Position numbers and translations under genes: made by a program. A model generated the notes under the pieces. That model had not been told where the DNA came from. It saw only the letters and a list, made by a program, of their open reading frames with translations, and made no database searches. From Candidatus Bipolaricaulota bacterium (GTDB lineage: Bacteria; Bipolaricaulota; Bipolaricaulia; M55B111): a DNA stretch of 49,540 nucleotides. Below are positions 25,137-34,602 of the stretch, piece after piece. The stretch spans positions 1 to 49,540 of the forward strand of contig JAIPHJ010000011.1 of assembly GCA_021735245.1 (NCBI GenBank), given 5' to 3'. Each line of letters begins with the position of its first letter. Positions within the stretch are counted from its first letter, which is position 1.

Positions 25137-26495
25137 TTAAACTCGCTCCTCCGTCCGGGTTTTTTTCATGAATTCGTCCAGGAAAGTGATAGAGTAATCA
25201 CCCGTCCTGAATTCCTTCTGGCGGATAAGATCAAGGTGTAATTCCACATTGGTCTTTACTCCTTCCACCTCGAACCGCCTAAGAGCCGAGACCGCCTTGG
25301 TAATAACGTCGTACCGTTCCTCGGCAGTTACTATAAGTTTACCCAAAAGAGAGTCGTAGTAGGGTGTCATTTCTGCCCCGTCGTATATCCAGGTATCGAA
25401 CCTGACACCGTGACCTCCAGGGAGCTGGTTGATGTGAACTAGACCGGAAGATGGCAGGAAATTATTCTCCGGGTCCTCGGCGTTTAACCGGAACTCTATC
25501 GAGTGTCCCCTGAGGTCGGAGTACCTTTCCCGCTGAAGCTCTTCCCCGTCCGCGAGCCTTATCTGATCCTTGACCAGGTTTACCCCGGATATCTCCTCCG
25601 ATACCGGATGCTCTACCTGGATCCTTGCGTTAAGTTCCATAAAATAGTAGTTTTCATCCTGATCGACCAGAAACTCGACAGTCGCGAGGCTATTGTAACC
25701 AAACTCCTCGGCAATCCTTATAGCGGCCTCCCGAAGTTCGGTTCTCGTGTCTGGGGAGATGCCGGGAGCCGGGGCTTCCTCGATGATCTTCTGGTGTCTC
25801 CGCTGGGTCGAACACTCTCTCTCGCCTACGTGGGCGTGATTACCGTGTTCATCACCGATTACCTGAACTTCTACGTGTTTGGGCTGGTGTAAATACCGCT
25901 CCAGGTATAGATCTCCCCGCCCAAACGAGACTTCGGCCTCTTTCTTACTGGACTCGAACCCCTCGATTAACTCCTGCTCGTCCTGGACCAGCCGCATACC
26001 TCTACCCCCGCCGCCAAACGCGGCTTTCAGAATTAGCGGGTATCCTAGCCTATTGGCTTCTTTCTTGACTTCCTCAATCTCGGAAATCGCGCCCTCGGTC
26101 CCGGGTAAAACGTTCACCCCGGCCTGTTCCGCTATTTTCTTGGATTCTAGTTTATTTCCGGCGAGTTCCAGAACGGACGAAGAAGGACCAATAAAGTTGA
26201 TATTGTGGCCCTCACATACTTCAGCAAAATGGGAATCTTCCGAGAGAAAGCCGTATCCGGGATGGATGGCGTCAGCCCCGCTTATATCAGCCGCCCCGAT
26301 GATAGTGGGTAGGTTCAAATAACTTTCCTCTGGCTCCTTGGGTCCGATACAGTAAGCCTCGTCCGCCAGCTGGGCGTGTAGCTGGTGTTTATCGGGTTTC
26401 GAATATACGGCAACCGTGGTCAACCCAAGCTCCCGGGCCGCCTCGATAATCCGGAGGGCAATCTCGCCTCTATTTGCGACCAGTATCTTTTCCAA
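25137..26495 (-). CDS. accC: Acetyl-CoA carboxylase, biotin carboxylase subunit
   Basis: I start it at TTG 26495, giving 452 residues, because EKILVANRGEIALRII is the conserved N-terminus; the longer frame to 26582 would run into the accB region. ATP-grasp features are KAAFGGGGRGMRLV near 158, HPKHVEVQVIGDEHGN-like residues near 208, ERECSTQRRHQKIIEE near 228 and ELNARIQVEHPVSE near 288. It carboxylates biotin on AccB. The start is one base from the accB stop, so the two are coupled. The carboxyltransferase subunits are not in the window. Confidence 0.95.
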   Translation of the reverse strand: MEKILVANRGEIALRIIEAARELGLTTVAVYSKPDKHQLHAQLADEAYCIGPKEPEESYLNLPTIIGAADISGADAIHPGYGFLSEDSHFAEVCEGHNINFIGPSSSVLELAGNKLESKKIAEQAGVNVLPGTEGAISEIEEVKKEANRLGYPLILKAAFGGGGRGMRLVQDEQELIEGFESSKKEAEVSFGRGDLYLERYLHQPKHVEVQVIGDEHGNHAHVGERECSTQRRHQKIIEEAPAPGISPDTRTELREAAIRIAEEFGYNSLATVEFLVDQDENYYFMELNARIQVEHPVSEEISGVNLVKDQIRLADGEELQRERYSDLRGHSIEFRLNAEDPENNFLPSSGLVHINQLPGGHGVRFDTWIYDGAEMTPYYDSLLGKLIVTAEERYDVITKAVSALRRFEVEGVKTNVELHLDLIRQKEFRTGDYSITFLDEFMKKTRTEERV

Positions 26496-26496
26496 G

Positions 26497-27003
26497 TTAG
26501 CTACCTTTATCGAGGGAACCCAATTTAAATAACTTCTGGCCGTATTCGACGGAGTCTCCGTCCTCGACGCAGATTTCCACAACTTCCCCGGTTTGATCGG
26601 CCTTTACTTCGTTCATTACCTTCATCGCCTCCACGATACAGACCGTATCGTCTTTTTCCACCCAATCACCCACCTCAACATAAGGGGGCTCATCGGGCGA
26701 AGGACTTCTGTAAAACGTCCCAACTATCGGCGAGGTTACGGCGTTTTTATTTTTCGCCTTTTCTTCCGTCGCTTCCCCCGCACCCGATTCCACTTTCTCT
26801 TTCTCCGTTTCGTCGGTCTCTTTCTCGCTTTTCCGGTAGGAAACACCCTGAGAATCAGTTTCACCGGAATGCAGCCCGGACTCACCCATGGAGTTTTTCT
26901 TCAACGTAACCTGAAATTCGTCCTGCTGAACACTAATTTCCGATAAACTGGAGCCCTCAAAGAGGTCGATAAGTTCTTTCATCTGTTCAATATTTAAATC
27001 CAT
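26497..27003 (-). CDS. accB: Biotin carboxyl carrier protein of acetyl-CoA carboxylase
   Basis: The 168-residue protein from ATG 27003 (MDLNIEQMKELI, the usual AccB start; an ATG at 27012 is also possible, neither with a strong Shine-Dalgarno) has three parts. First is an N-terminal AccB segment, then a very acidic and Lys-rich linker (about 45-90), then a biotinyl domain with SPIVGTFYRSPSPDE near 95 and the biotinylation site EAMKVMN near 130. The linker composition fits a salt-adapted proteome. The long extension to 27102 lacks family character. Confidence 0.92.
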   Translation of the reverse strand: MDLNIEQMKELIDLFEGSSLSEISVQQDEFQVTLKKNSMGESGLHSGETDSQGVSYRKSEKETDETEKEKVESGAGEATEEKAKNKNAVTSPIVGTFYRSPSPDEPPYVEVGDWVEKDDTVCIVEAMKVMNEVKADQTGEVVEICVEDGDSVEYGQKLFKLGSLDKGS

Positions 27004-27505
27004 ATATACCATTCCCGATGGGCAAAGGATACAAGTGCTGACTTTATCTGTCAACGAAAGGAGGAAAAGTAGATAATCCCTACTAATCCCTCGCCGTTGC
27101 AATAATAAATCACCGAATCTATAATTATCAACAGAATAAACTGGAGACTTGGTCGAGTGACTTTACCTGTTCACTTAACAGTTAGGTCAATATTAAGAGT
27201 TATTTTACAACAGAAGTTTAGTCCAGCACTTAGTTGAGTTGCCTTATCTGGATCATATATTCATACGCTTAAGAGCTAAGGCAGCCAAAATTAACGTGAT
27301 TTAAGTAATCACAGCCAAGTCACTATCCTCAACTAAGTGCTGGTCGAAGAATGGGAAACTAAAGTTGGTATGCCGGCAAACTACGATACCATTTAATTGG
27401 GTAACAGAACCATTCTATTTGAATCGTGTGTTTCAGTTTTTATCCTGATCTTAAAAATGACTACCAAGAGAGGATCGTTCAAAACCAGGTAGGGAGTGTT
27501 GCTTA
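27004..27505. other. Divergent intergenic region between accB and the CNNM/CorC gene
   Basis: Besides the inverted-repeat element at 27223-27343, no gene is seen. Promoters for both directions must lie here, but no box stands out clearly. Confidence 0.5.
27223..27343. mobile_element. 121-base element with CCAGCA...TGCTGG inverted repeats, copy C
   Basis: CCAGCACTTAGTTGAG (27223-27238) and its exact complement (27328-27343) enclose 89 bases without coding content. Reading the minus strand, the arm continues GGATA, as in the hairpin inside the element at 46124. CTTAAGAGCT occurs inside both. The arms differ from the other copies yet pair perfectly. It could be a miniature transposable element or a structured RNA. 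Confidence 0.75.
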
Positions 27506-28765
27506 TTGTCTATTGGGGTACAGCTTGTCATACTGGCCATTCTAGTTGCCTTTTCGGGGCTCTGTTCCAGTTCCGAAACGGCCGTCACTTCCCTCGGTCA
27601 GGTAAGGGTGAGGCTACTTAGCTCAAAATACCCGGACAAATCCAAAGCGCTGGAAGTACTCGCCGACGATCCGAATCGCCTGATAACTTCGATTCTAATT
27701 CTGAACAATCTGGTAAATATCGGCGCAAGCTCGATTGCAACTCTATTGTTCCTTCAGATCCTACCAACGGGTATTTCGACTTTTCAAAAGGGAATAATTA
27801 CGACTTTGACCATGACCTCCACCCTGCTCGTCCTCGGAGAGATTACCCCAAAGAACTTCGCCAAAAATAACCCGGAAAAGTATACTCTGACGATAATCAA
27901 TTACGTTTATTACAGCTCGGTATTGCTCAAACCCTTTATAGTTGGATTTCAATCGCTGTCACATAGGATCTTAAACCTCTTTAGCAAGGAGTTCACTCAC
28001 AGGGAACCAGCCAGGGTAAGCGAGGAAGAGCTAAAGAATTTGATCGATATTGCCCAGGAACGAGAACTATTTGGCAAACAGGAAGGGGAAATGATAAAGA
28101 GGATCTTCAGCTACGACGACCTAACCGCCGACGAAGCCATGGTTCCAAGGACGGAGACCCATACCATAGATGCTAACAGCACTGTGGAAGAGGCAAAGCA
28201 GCTAGTTTCGGAGTACGGTCATTCCCGGTACCCGGTACGGGACGGCCAGATAGATGAAATAATCGGAATACTCTACTCCAAAGACCTGCTGATGCATTCG
28301 GAAAATCCCGGTCTTTCCGTAAGGGAGTTGCTGCGGCCCGTCTACTATACCCCGATAACGAAACCTATAAACGTACTGCTGCGGGAATTCCAGGGGAAGA
28401 AGATCCATCTCGCTGTCGTGCTGGACGAATACGGAGGCATGGCGGGGATAATAACCCTGGAAGACATTCTGGAAGAAATTGTCGGGGAGATCGAAGACGA
28501 ATTCGACGTCCACGAAGAGATGATAGAAGAACTGGATAACGGTCAGGTCCTGATTAACGGTGAGTGCGAAGTAAAAGAGATAAACAGATCGCTCGGCCTC
28601 AATCTCCCCGAGAATAGCGTAACCATCGGCGGGCTGTTGATAGACCAACTCGAGGATATTCCAAATACCGGGACCCAACTCACGATTGACGACGTCAAGC
28701 TGACGATAGAAAAAGCCTCCAAACGCCGGATAAAGAAAGTAAAACTGGAGTTGCCCGTAGAGTGA
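27506..28765 (+). CDS. CNNM/CorC-HlyC family membrane protein (DUF21, two CBS domains, CorC_HlyC domain)
   Basis: The 419-residue protein starts at TTG with TAGGGAG upstream. It has a DUF21 membrane domain with three to four helices (about 1-135; the LGEITPKNFAKNNPE stretch near 112 is typical). Two CBS domains follow near 205-325 (MVPRTETHTIDANSTVEEAKQ, AVVLDEYGGMAGIITLEDIL), then a C-terminal CorC_HlyC domain from about 340. Members handle Mg2+ or Co2+ efflux. It is 30 bases upstream of the M1 peptidase gene and may be cotranscribed. Confidence 0.9.
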   Translation: MSIGVQLVILAILVAFSGLCSSSETAVTSLGQVRVRLLSSKYPDKSKALEVLADDPNRLITSILILNNLVNIGASSIATLLFLQILPTGISTFQKGIITTLTMTSTLLVLGEITPKNFAKNNPEKYTLTIINYVYYSSVLLKPFIVGFQSLSHRILNLFSKEFTHREPARVSEEELKNLIDIAQERELFGKQEGEMIKRIFSYDDLTADEAMVPRTETHTIDANSTVEEAKQLVSEYGHSRYPVRDGQIDEIIGILYSKDLLMHSENPGLSVRELLRPVYYTPITKPINVLLREFQGKKIHLAVVLDEYGGMAGIITLEDILEEIVGEIEDEFDVHEEMIEELDNGQVLINGECEVKEINRSLGLNLPENSVTIGGLLIDQLEDIPNTGTQLTIDDVKLTIEKASKRRIKKVKLELPVE

Positions 28766-28795
28766 ACGCGTAGAACAAAAAGGGGAGGAAACCCT

Positions 28796-31585
28796 ATGGC
28801 AAACTTTCGTTCCCGCCCTGCAGTGGTTATCACCGTTAACGGTTTATGGCTGGTATTAATGAGCCTGATAATGATCATTCCCGTAACCGGTCGGGGGGCG
28901 GAAACCAATTACCGAATCGAAGCCAAGTTAATGGATGAAAAGCAGTTAATCAAAGGTCGGGAGAGGATCGAATTTACCAACTCGCTGGACCAGCCAGTTT
29001 CCGAAGTAGTCCTTACCCTGAAGAGTAACCTCCATCGAGAACCCAACCCTTATATAAGCAAAGTAAACCTCGATTCCAACTACCCTGCCGGATTCGATCC
29101 AGGCTGGACAGAGGTAAAGGAAATTACCGGTCCTGACGGGGAAAAACTGGACTACACACTGGAAAGCCTGCCCCCATTCTCCCAGACCTATTCCCTGGAA
29201 GACACGATAATAAGGATCGAGTTGCCGGAAAAACTGGAGCCCGGCGAGAAAACCCGGGTATCGCTGGAGTTTTCTACTAAGTTTCCTCGAAAGAAGGTCG
29301 GTGACGAAGAATTATTTCAGGGAGTTTACACGTGGAGGTTTGGCTGGTATCCCACCTTGACCCCGGCTGAATGGTGGACTGGCTACAACCGGGAGGTCTA
29401 CAGTCGAATTAAACTACCGAGCGCCGATTACGAGGTTCAGCTGAACGTGCCAGAAGACTTCGAGGTAGCCGGAGTGACTTCCGAAGAAACGAAACCGGGA
29501 GAGGATTCGAAGAGAAAAATACTCGAACTGGAACTGGACAAAGCTCGGTCCTTCCCTCTGGCTACGAGTTCTAAGTACCGAACCCATCGCGAGGAATTTA
29601 AGGAATTTACGATCGAAGTCTTCCACTTTCCCGGTTACCAGGAAGAAGCAAGAGTTATTTCTTCCTACGCAAACGAAATACTAAAATTCTACTCCGACAG
29701 GTACGGTGAATACCGTAGAAAAAAACTGACCTTTATTCAGAATCCGGTATCGGGATACTTTGGCATGGCGGCCGACGGTCTAATATCCCTCGGTAATTCC
29801 TTTTTCGAGGAGAAGGATCTGGCTCTATCTAATATTACGAACAGGCTGGCGGAATACTTAATCGCTCACGAGATCGCTCACCAGTGGTTCGGCATAGGAG
29901 TAGGGGCGAACATGAATTCCCAGAACTGGATAAGCGAGGCTTTTGCCGAGTACCTCGCCCTGCAATACTTCCACGATAAGTACCCTGAATACGAACCAAA
30001 CCTCTTTCGATTTGACCGGGACGGATTGATAAGGAACGCAATCGAATCACAGCTTGGTTACATAAATCTCCGGGCCCATACGTTCGAGCTCCCCTACATA
30101 CTTTCCTTCCAGAATGGTTTCGACGAAGCAATAATAAAGCCGATGGAAGACGTAAAGTACGCCAACGAATACCAAACCAGAGTTTATAAGAAGGGTTACA
30201 TGGTTTTGCGGACTCTGGAAGGGATCATGGGAAAGGAAAAGATGGAAGAATTCATTGGAGCGACTTACGAAAAATATAAGAAGGAGATCGTCGACGTGGG
30301 GACCCTGGCATCTGAAGCCAGGAAACTGGGAGAGGGAAAAATTCCCGATGACTTCTTCCGGGAATGGCTTTTTACTTCTGGCCACCTCGATTACGGGATA
30401 GAAGGCCTTTCAACGGAAAAGCTGGAGTCCGGCGGTTACTCCAATGAGATAACAGTTACTAGGTCCGGGTCCCTCGACGCCCCGGTAACGCTACGGGCGA
30501 CTCTTAGTTCGGAAAAGGAGGTCGAAAGGACTGTTTCTCTCGACCGGGAAAGACAAACGATCTCCTGGAAAACGGACTACAGGATAAAGAAGGTTACAAT
30601 AGACCCGGAAAGCCAGGTAATGGACACGGACCGTCTCAACAATCACTACCCGAGAAAGGTAGAGATTTCTCTGGGGGAAAACAGACTGCCCCTGGACGCT
30701 TACTTTATCCTGGTCGGGCCGGGCACCATCTCGGGGAGAACACCGAATAAATACGCCTGGTCCGTCGGTCCGGGCCTTGTCCGGGGCAGGGTTAACCTTA
30801 ACAGAAACATTTCCCTGTCCGGGGGGCTATCTTTGAAAGGCGATAGACTATCGGAACTGGACGTAAACGGCTGGGTTGAGTCCAGGCTCGACTTCTGGTC
30901 CAACCCCGAAACGGGCTCCTCAAGCCAGTACTGGTTCCAGAATCGATCTCTCAATATCAGGCTGGATCGAATAACGGGAAGCGCAGATAGGACGTACAAC
31001 CTCCTGGGAATAGGAGCCAGCATGTCTCAGAGCGTTACCGATAACTGGGCTCTGAGTTTCGATTCCAGTCTCAGCCTGGAGGGTAACGCCAGCTTATCCT
31101 TTTCCGCAAGGGAGACTGAAAGGCTACTTCCTAACATCTACGTCAACTTTTCCTCCAATCTGGGCTTCGGCCTCGGGGATCTGCCACCTCTTATGAAATT
31201 CGGCCTAACCGAGTTTAAGAGTTTCGGAGAATGGCGCACCGGCTCAACCGGAAACCTGGGCTGGAAGCAATACTTCTATCCGGGAAACTACAAACTATTT
31301 ACGAAAGCCTCCCTGGACTTTCCGATCTCCAAGGAGGAGAAATTTTTCATCGGTAATCTGGCTCTAATAACCCGGGTAGACCAGAGCCTATTCATCTCCG
31401 GAGGAGCCACCTGGAACACTCTAAATAATATAAGTTTCAACGACTTCAAGTACGAAGGCGGAGGAGAGCTTTCCGTTAAGGGTAAGACCCTCGGGGGGTT
31501 GCTGCCCTTTGATTTAGCGGTTGGATATGCTTATCATGGTCAGGATACAGGTAGACCTTACTTCAATTTTTCCCTTGGTTTTTAG
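28796..31585 (+). CDS. M1-family metallopeptidase with a predicted C-terminal outer-membrane beta-barrel
   Basis: The 929-residue protein has an N-terminal signal peptide (about 1-36, cleavage near GRGA). An M1-like N-domain follows, then the zinc site HEIAHQWF near 358 with the downstream Glu in NWISEAFAEYLA. The exopeptidase motif GAMEN reads GMAAD here. From about residue 640 the sequence turns into alternating polar/hydrophobic strands with aromatic girdle residues, turns rich in Gly, Asn and Asp, and a C-terminal Phe (FNFSLGF), as in outer-membrane barrels. The barrel would anchor the peptidase at the cell surface. AGGGGAGG precedes the ATG; pheT begins eight bases after the stop. Confidence 0.8.
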   Translation: MANFRSRPAVVITVNGLWLVLMSLIMIIPVTGRGAETNYRIEAKLMDEKQLIKGRERIEFTNSLDQPVSEVVLTLKSNLHREPNPYISKVNLDSNYPAGFDPGWTEVKEITGPDGEKLDYTLESLPPFSQTYSLEDTIIRIELPEKLEPGEKTRVSLEFSTKFPRKKVGDEELFQGVYTWRFGWYPTLTPAEWWTGYNREVYSRIKLPSADYEVQLNVPEDFEVAGVTSEETKPGEDSKRKILELELDKARSFPLATSSKYRTHREEFKEFTIEVFHFPGYQEEARVISSYANEILKFYSDRYGEYRRKKLTFIQNPVSGYFGMAADGLISLGNSFFEEKDLALSNITNRLAEYLIAHEIAHQWFGIGVGANMNSQNWISEAFAEYLALQYFHDKYPEYEPNLFRFDRDGLIRNAIESQLGYINLRAHTFELPYILSFQNGFDEAIIKPMEDVKYANEYQTRVYKKGYMVLRTLEGIMGKEKMEEFIGATYEKYKKEIVDVGTLASEARKLGEGKIPDDFFREWLFTSGHLDYGIEGLSTEKLESGGYSNEITVTRSGSLDAPVTLRATLSSEKEVERTVSLDRERQTISWKTDYRIKKVTIDPESQVMDTDRLNNHYPRKVEISLGENRLPLDAYFILVGPGTISGRTPNKYAWSVGPGLVRGRVNLNRNISLSGGLSLKGDRLSELDVNGWVESRLDFWSNPETGSSSQYWFQNRSLNIRLDRITGSADRTYNLLGIGASMSQSVTDNWALSFDSSLSLEGNASLSFSARETERLLPNIYVNFSSNLGFGLGDLPPLMKFGLTEFKSFGEWRTGSTGNLGWKQYFYPGNYKLFTKASLDFPISKEEKFFIGNLALITRVDQSLFISGGATWNTLNNISFNDFKYEGGGELSVKGKTLGGLLPFDLAVGYAYHGQDTGRPYFNFSLGF

Positions 31586-31593
31586 GAGGAGAA

Positions 31594-33951
31594 ATGGAAA
31601 TTTCTTATCGCTGGTTAGCTGATTTCCTTGATCTGGAGATCTCGGAGCGGGCCGTCGAAGAACACGCTAAACTTCTTACTATGGCGGGAGCGGAGGTAGA
31701 GAAGGTGAGTTACGTAAAACCCCCCTCGGAGCTGATCGCGGGAAGGGTGACTGACCTTTCCCTCCACCCTAACGCCGACAACCTCTTCCTGGCCGCAGTC
31801 GATCTCGGAGAGGGTACAGTCCCGACCATTACCGCGGCAGGAAACCTCTACGAAGGCGCAATAGTTCCCTTAATCACTGCTCCGGGCGAAACCCCGGGCG
31901 GTGACCTGATTGAGCCTCAAACCTTCAAGGGTGAAAAGTCCGAGGCTATGCTGTGCTCGAAGGAGGAACTGGGACTGGAAGAGAAGTCCTCGGGTATCTG
32001 GATCCTGGACGAAACCAGGTTTTCTCCCGGTGATAATCTATTGAAAGAACTCGAATACGACGACTACGTACTAGATTTCGAGATTACTTCAAATAGACCG
32101 GACCTGCTGAACGTAGAGGGTTTAGCAAGAGAACTGTCCGTACTTACGGGAAAGACTTTAAATACTCCGGACCCTCAATTCGAACCGACCCACCCGGCCG
32201 AAGTCGAAGTTCAGATAGAGGACTCCTCCGATACTCCCAGATACAGCGCGAGAACTCTTTCCGAAGTGAAAATAACTTCCTCCCCTCCCAAGATACAGCA
32301 CCGCCTTGCAAAAACCGGTCTGCGGCCCAGGAACAACGTGGTCGATGCGACGAACTACGCGATGATCGAACTGGGTCACCCATTGCATCCGTTTGACCTG
32401 GACCGGATCAAAGGAAAAACAATTAAAATACGGCGAGCCAGAGAAGAAGAAAGGTTAACCACCCTGGACGGAGAGACAAGAAATTTGAGCCATGAAAACC
32501 TCGTTATTGCAGACGAGACCGACCCGGTTGCCCTGGCGGGTATTATGGGGGGTCAATTAACCGAAGTGACCTCGGACACAAATCGAGTGCTGCTGGAGGG
32601 TGCCTGCTTCGACAGGGCCAGAATTCGTCAGTCCTCTCAGATTTTGGGACTCACCACAGACGCCTCAAAGAGGTTCGAGAAGGGCATGGATCCGGGAGGA
32701 ACGGAACGAGCAATAAACAGGGCTACTGAAATACTTGCGGAACAAAGATCATTCGAAGGTGGATCGGAGCTTGCGGACAATTATCCGGCACCACCCGAAC
32801 CGAAAGAAATTCTGTTGCGCAAGAGCAGAGTCGAATCCTTGATAGGAATAGATCTGGAGACCGACGAAATAGAGCGAATTTTAACTGGGCTCGGTATTAC
32901 TTCAGCCAGGGATAGCGAGGATAGAATCTCGACCCGTCCCCCCCTCGCCAGAGTCGATCTAACCAGAGAAATCGACCTGATAGAAGAAATTGCCAGAATT
33001 CACGGGTACGACAAAATCCCGGAGACACCTCCCGAGTCCGGAAAGGTCAACCTGTACTCCTCCAAAGAAGAAAAAGTCACGGACAGGGCAAAAACGATCC
33101 TCACCGGATTGGGCTTCTACGAAGCCCTGAGCCCAGGATTTTCCTCGGGAGACGAACTGGGAGAGAGCGATCCGGTAAAACTGAAAAACCCCATGGGGAA
33201 CAAACGTGGCAGACTCCGGTCGGACATCGCTTCCGGTCTGATCTCTCACGCCGAACGTAACTTCCAGGAGGGGACCGATTCTATCAGACTGTTCGAAATC
33301 GGGAACGTCTTTCGATCCGGCGAAGGCAGAACCGACGAGACAAGTAAGCTTGGACTATTTCTCGGCGGAAGAAGGTACGAAGGAGTCGATCAGAAGGAGA
33401 GTTACGACTTCTGGGATCTCAAAGGGGTTCTGGAGGATCTCTTCGAATCCCTCGCCGTCTCCAATTACCAGTTCGGCCCCGGAGGCCCTGACTACCTTCA
33501 CCCGGGCAGAAAGTCCGAACTACTTCTGGCCGAAGAACCAATAGGTTTTGCGGGTGAACTCCATCCGGATCTAACCGAAGGCTACGACCTGCCGGATAGA
33601 GTTTACATCGGGGAGTTAAATTTCGACAGGATTGTCGAGTCAGCCAGATTCGAAAACTATTACGAAAAACTTCCAAAATTCCCTCCTTCCAAACGTGACC
33701 TTTCCCTGACGGTCCCCGAGAAAATAAAAGAAAGCGAAATTCGTGAGGTTATCCTGGATAGTCCGAGAGTCGAGAGGACTTACCTCTACGACATTTACCA
33801 GGGAGAACAAATCGAAGAAGGGAAGAGGAGTCTGACATACGAGATTACTTTCAGGGACCCGGAAAAGACCCTGAGCGACGAAGAGGTAGACGAGATAGTT
33901 GATGGGATACGGAACGAACTCGACCGAAAAGGGATCGCCCTTCGGGAGTAA
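31594..33951 (+). CDS. pheT: Phenylalanine-tRNA ligase beta subunit
   Basis: The 785-residue length is usual for bacterial PheT. Domains in order are the N-terminal start MEISYRWLADFL, an OB-fold tRNA-binding domain (about 40-150; ADNLFLAAVDLGEG), B3/B4 editing region with GHPLHPFDLDRI near 257, B5 near 400-475, a catalytic-like core and an FDX-ACB domain from about 690 (PPSKRDLSLTVPEKI). It needs PheS for activity, and pheS is not beside it, unlike most bacteria. AGGAGGAG overlaps the end of the peptidase gene. tsaE follows after two bases. Confidence 0.95.
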   Translation: MEISYRWLADFLDLEISERAVEEHAKLLTMAGAEVEKVSYVKPPSELIAGRVTDLSLHPNADNLFLAAVDLGEGTVPTITAAGNLYEGAIVPLITAPGETPGGDLIEPQTFKGEKSEAMLCSKEELGLEEKSSGIWILDETRFSPGDNLLKELEYDDYVLDFEITSNRPDLLNVEGLARELSVLTGKTLNTPDPQFEPTHPAEVEVQIEDSSDTPRYSARTLSEVKITSSPPKIQHRLAKTGLRPRNNVVDATNYAMIELGHPLHPFDLDRIKGKTIKIRRAREEERLTTLDGETRNLSHENLVIADETDPVALAGIMGGQLTEVTSDTNRVLLEGACFDRARIRQSSQILGLTTDASKRFEKGMDPGGTERAINRATEILAEQRSFEGGSELADNYPAPPEPKEILLRKSRVESLIGIDLETDEIERILTGLGITSARDSEDRISTRPPLARVDLTREIDLIEEIARIHGYDKIPETPPESGKVNLYSSKEEKVTDRAKTILTGLGFYEALSPGFSSGDELGESDPVKLKNPMGNKRGRLRSDIASGLISHAERNFQEGTDSIRLFEIGNVFRSGEGRTDETSKLGLFLGGRRYEGVDQKESYDFWDLKGVLEDLFESLAVSNYQFGPGGPDYLHPGRKSELLLAEEPIGFAGELHPDLTEGYDLPDRVYIGELNFDRIVESARFENYYEKLPKFPPSKRDLSLTVPEKIKESEIREVILDSPRVERTYLYDIYQGEQIEEGKRSLTYEITFRDPEKTLSDEEVDEIVDGIRNELDRKGIALRE

Positions 33952-33953
33952 CC

Positions 33954-34376
33954 GTGGAAGTCTTCAATTCGGGAGGGCCGGAAGAGACGGAGAAAGTCGG
34001 AAAGAAACTCGTCGAAAAGTACGGCCCAAATAGACTATTTTGTCTATACGGACCCCTTGCAGCAGGAAAAACCACTCTGGTAAAGGGCCTGGCCAGGGCC
34101 CTCGAAGTGGAAGAAACCATCGTATCGCCTTCTTACGTATTGCTCCGGGAATACCAGGGAAAGTCATCCCTGTACCACCTGGACCTGTTTAGAATCCAAT
34201 CCGGCGAAGAATTTGTGGAGGCCGGTCTGGACGAGTACCTGCTGGAACCGGAGGGGATCGTGGCTATAGAATGGGCCGACCGAATAGAGGATATACTACC
34301 GGATAGCAGACTTGACGTAAACCTCGAACTAGCTGGCGAAAAGAAACGGATAATCAGAACCCGCCTGGTAACTTGA
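33954..34376 (+). CDS. tsaE: tRNA threonylcarbamoyladenosine biosynthesis ATPase TsaE
   Basis: The 140-residue protein has the YjeE/TsaE pattern: Walker A GPLAAGKTT at 33-41, SPSYVLLREYQGK near 78, the HLDLFRI stretch near 95 and the conserved IEWADR near 128. With TsaB, TsaC and TsaD it makes t6A on tRNAs reading ANN codons. It starts at GTG 33954, two bases after the pheT stop, so the genes are translationally linked; no separate ribosome site is evident. Confidence 0.93.
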   Translation: MEVFNSGGPEETEKVGKKLVEKYGPNRLFCLYGPLAAGKTTLVKGLARALEVEETIVSPSYVLLREYQGKSSLYHLDLFRIQSGEEFVEAGLDEYLLEPEGIVAIEWADRIEDILPDSRLDVNLELAGEKKRIIRTRLVT

Positions 34377-34415
34377 TTGAATCTGTTCACCCGAATATAA
34401 TTTCCTTGCCAATTT

Positions 34416-34506
34416 GCCGAGGTGGCGGAACTGGCAGACGCGCATGGTTCAGGTCCATGTGGACATTTTTAAGTCCGTGCGGGTTCAAATCCCGCCCTCG
34501 GCACCA
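34416..34506 (+). tRNA. tRNA-Leu (anticodon CAG)
   Basis: A class II tRNA with a long variable arm. The acceptor GCCGAGG pairs with CCTCGGC, the anticodon loop contains CAG (codon CTG), the T-arm has GGTTCAAATCC, and the encoded CCA is at 34504-34506. Confidence 0.95.
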
Positions 34507-34602
34507 GGATTTTTCTTTCACCCAACAGTAATATCTCTCCAGTCGGACTATTAATTAAAATATCGTTCTCCTATAATTATTTTACAATAGGGGGAAGTAA
34601 AC

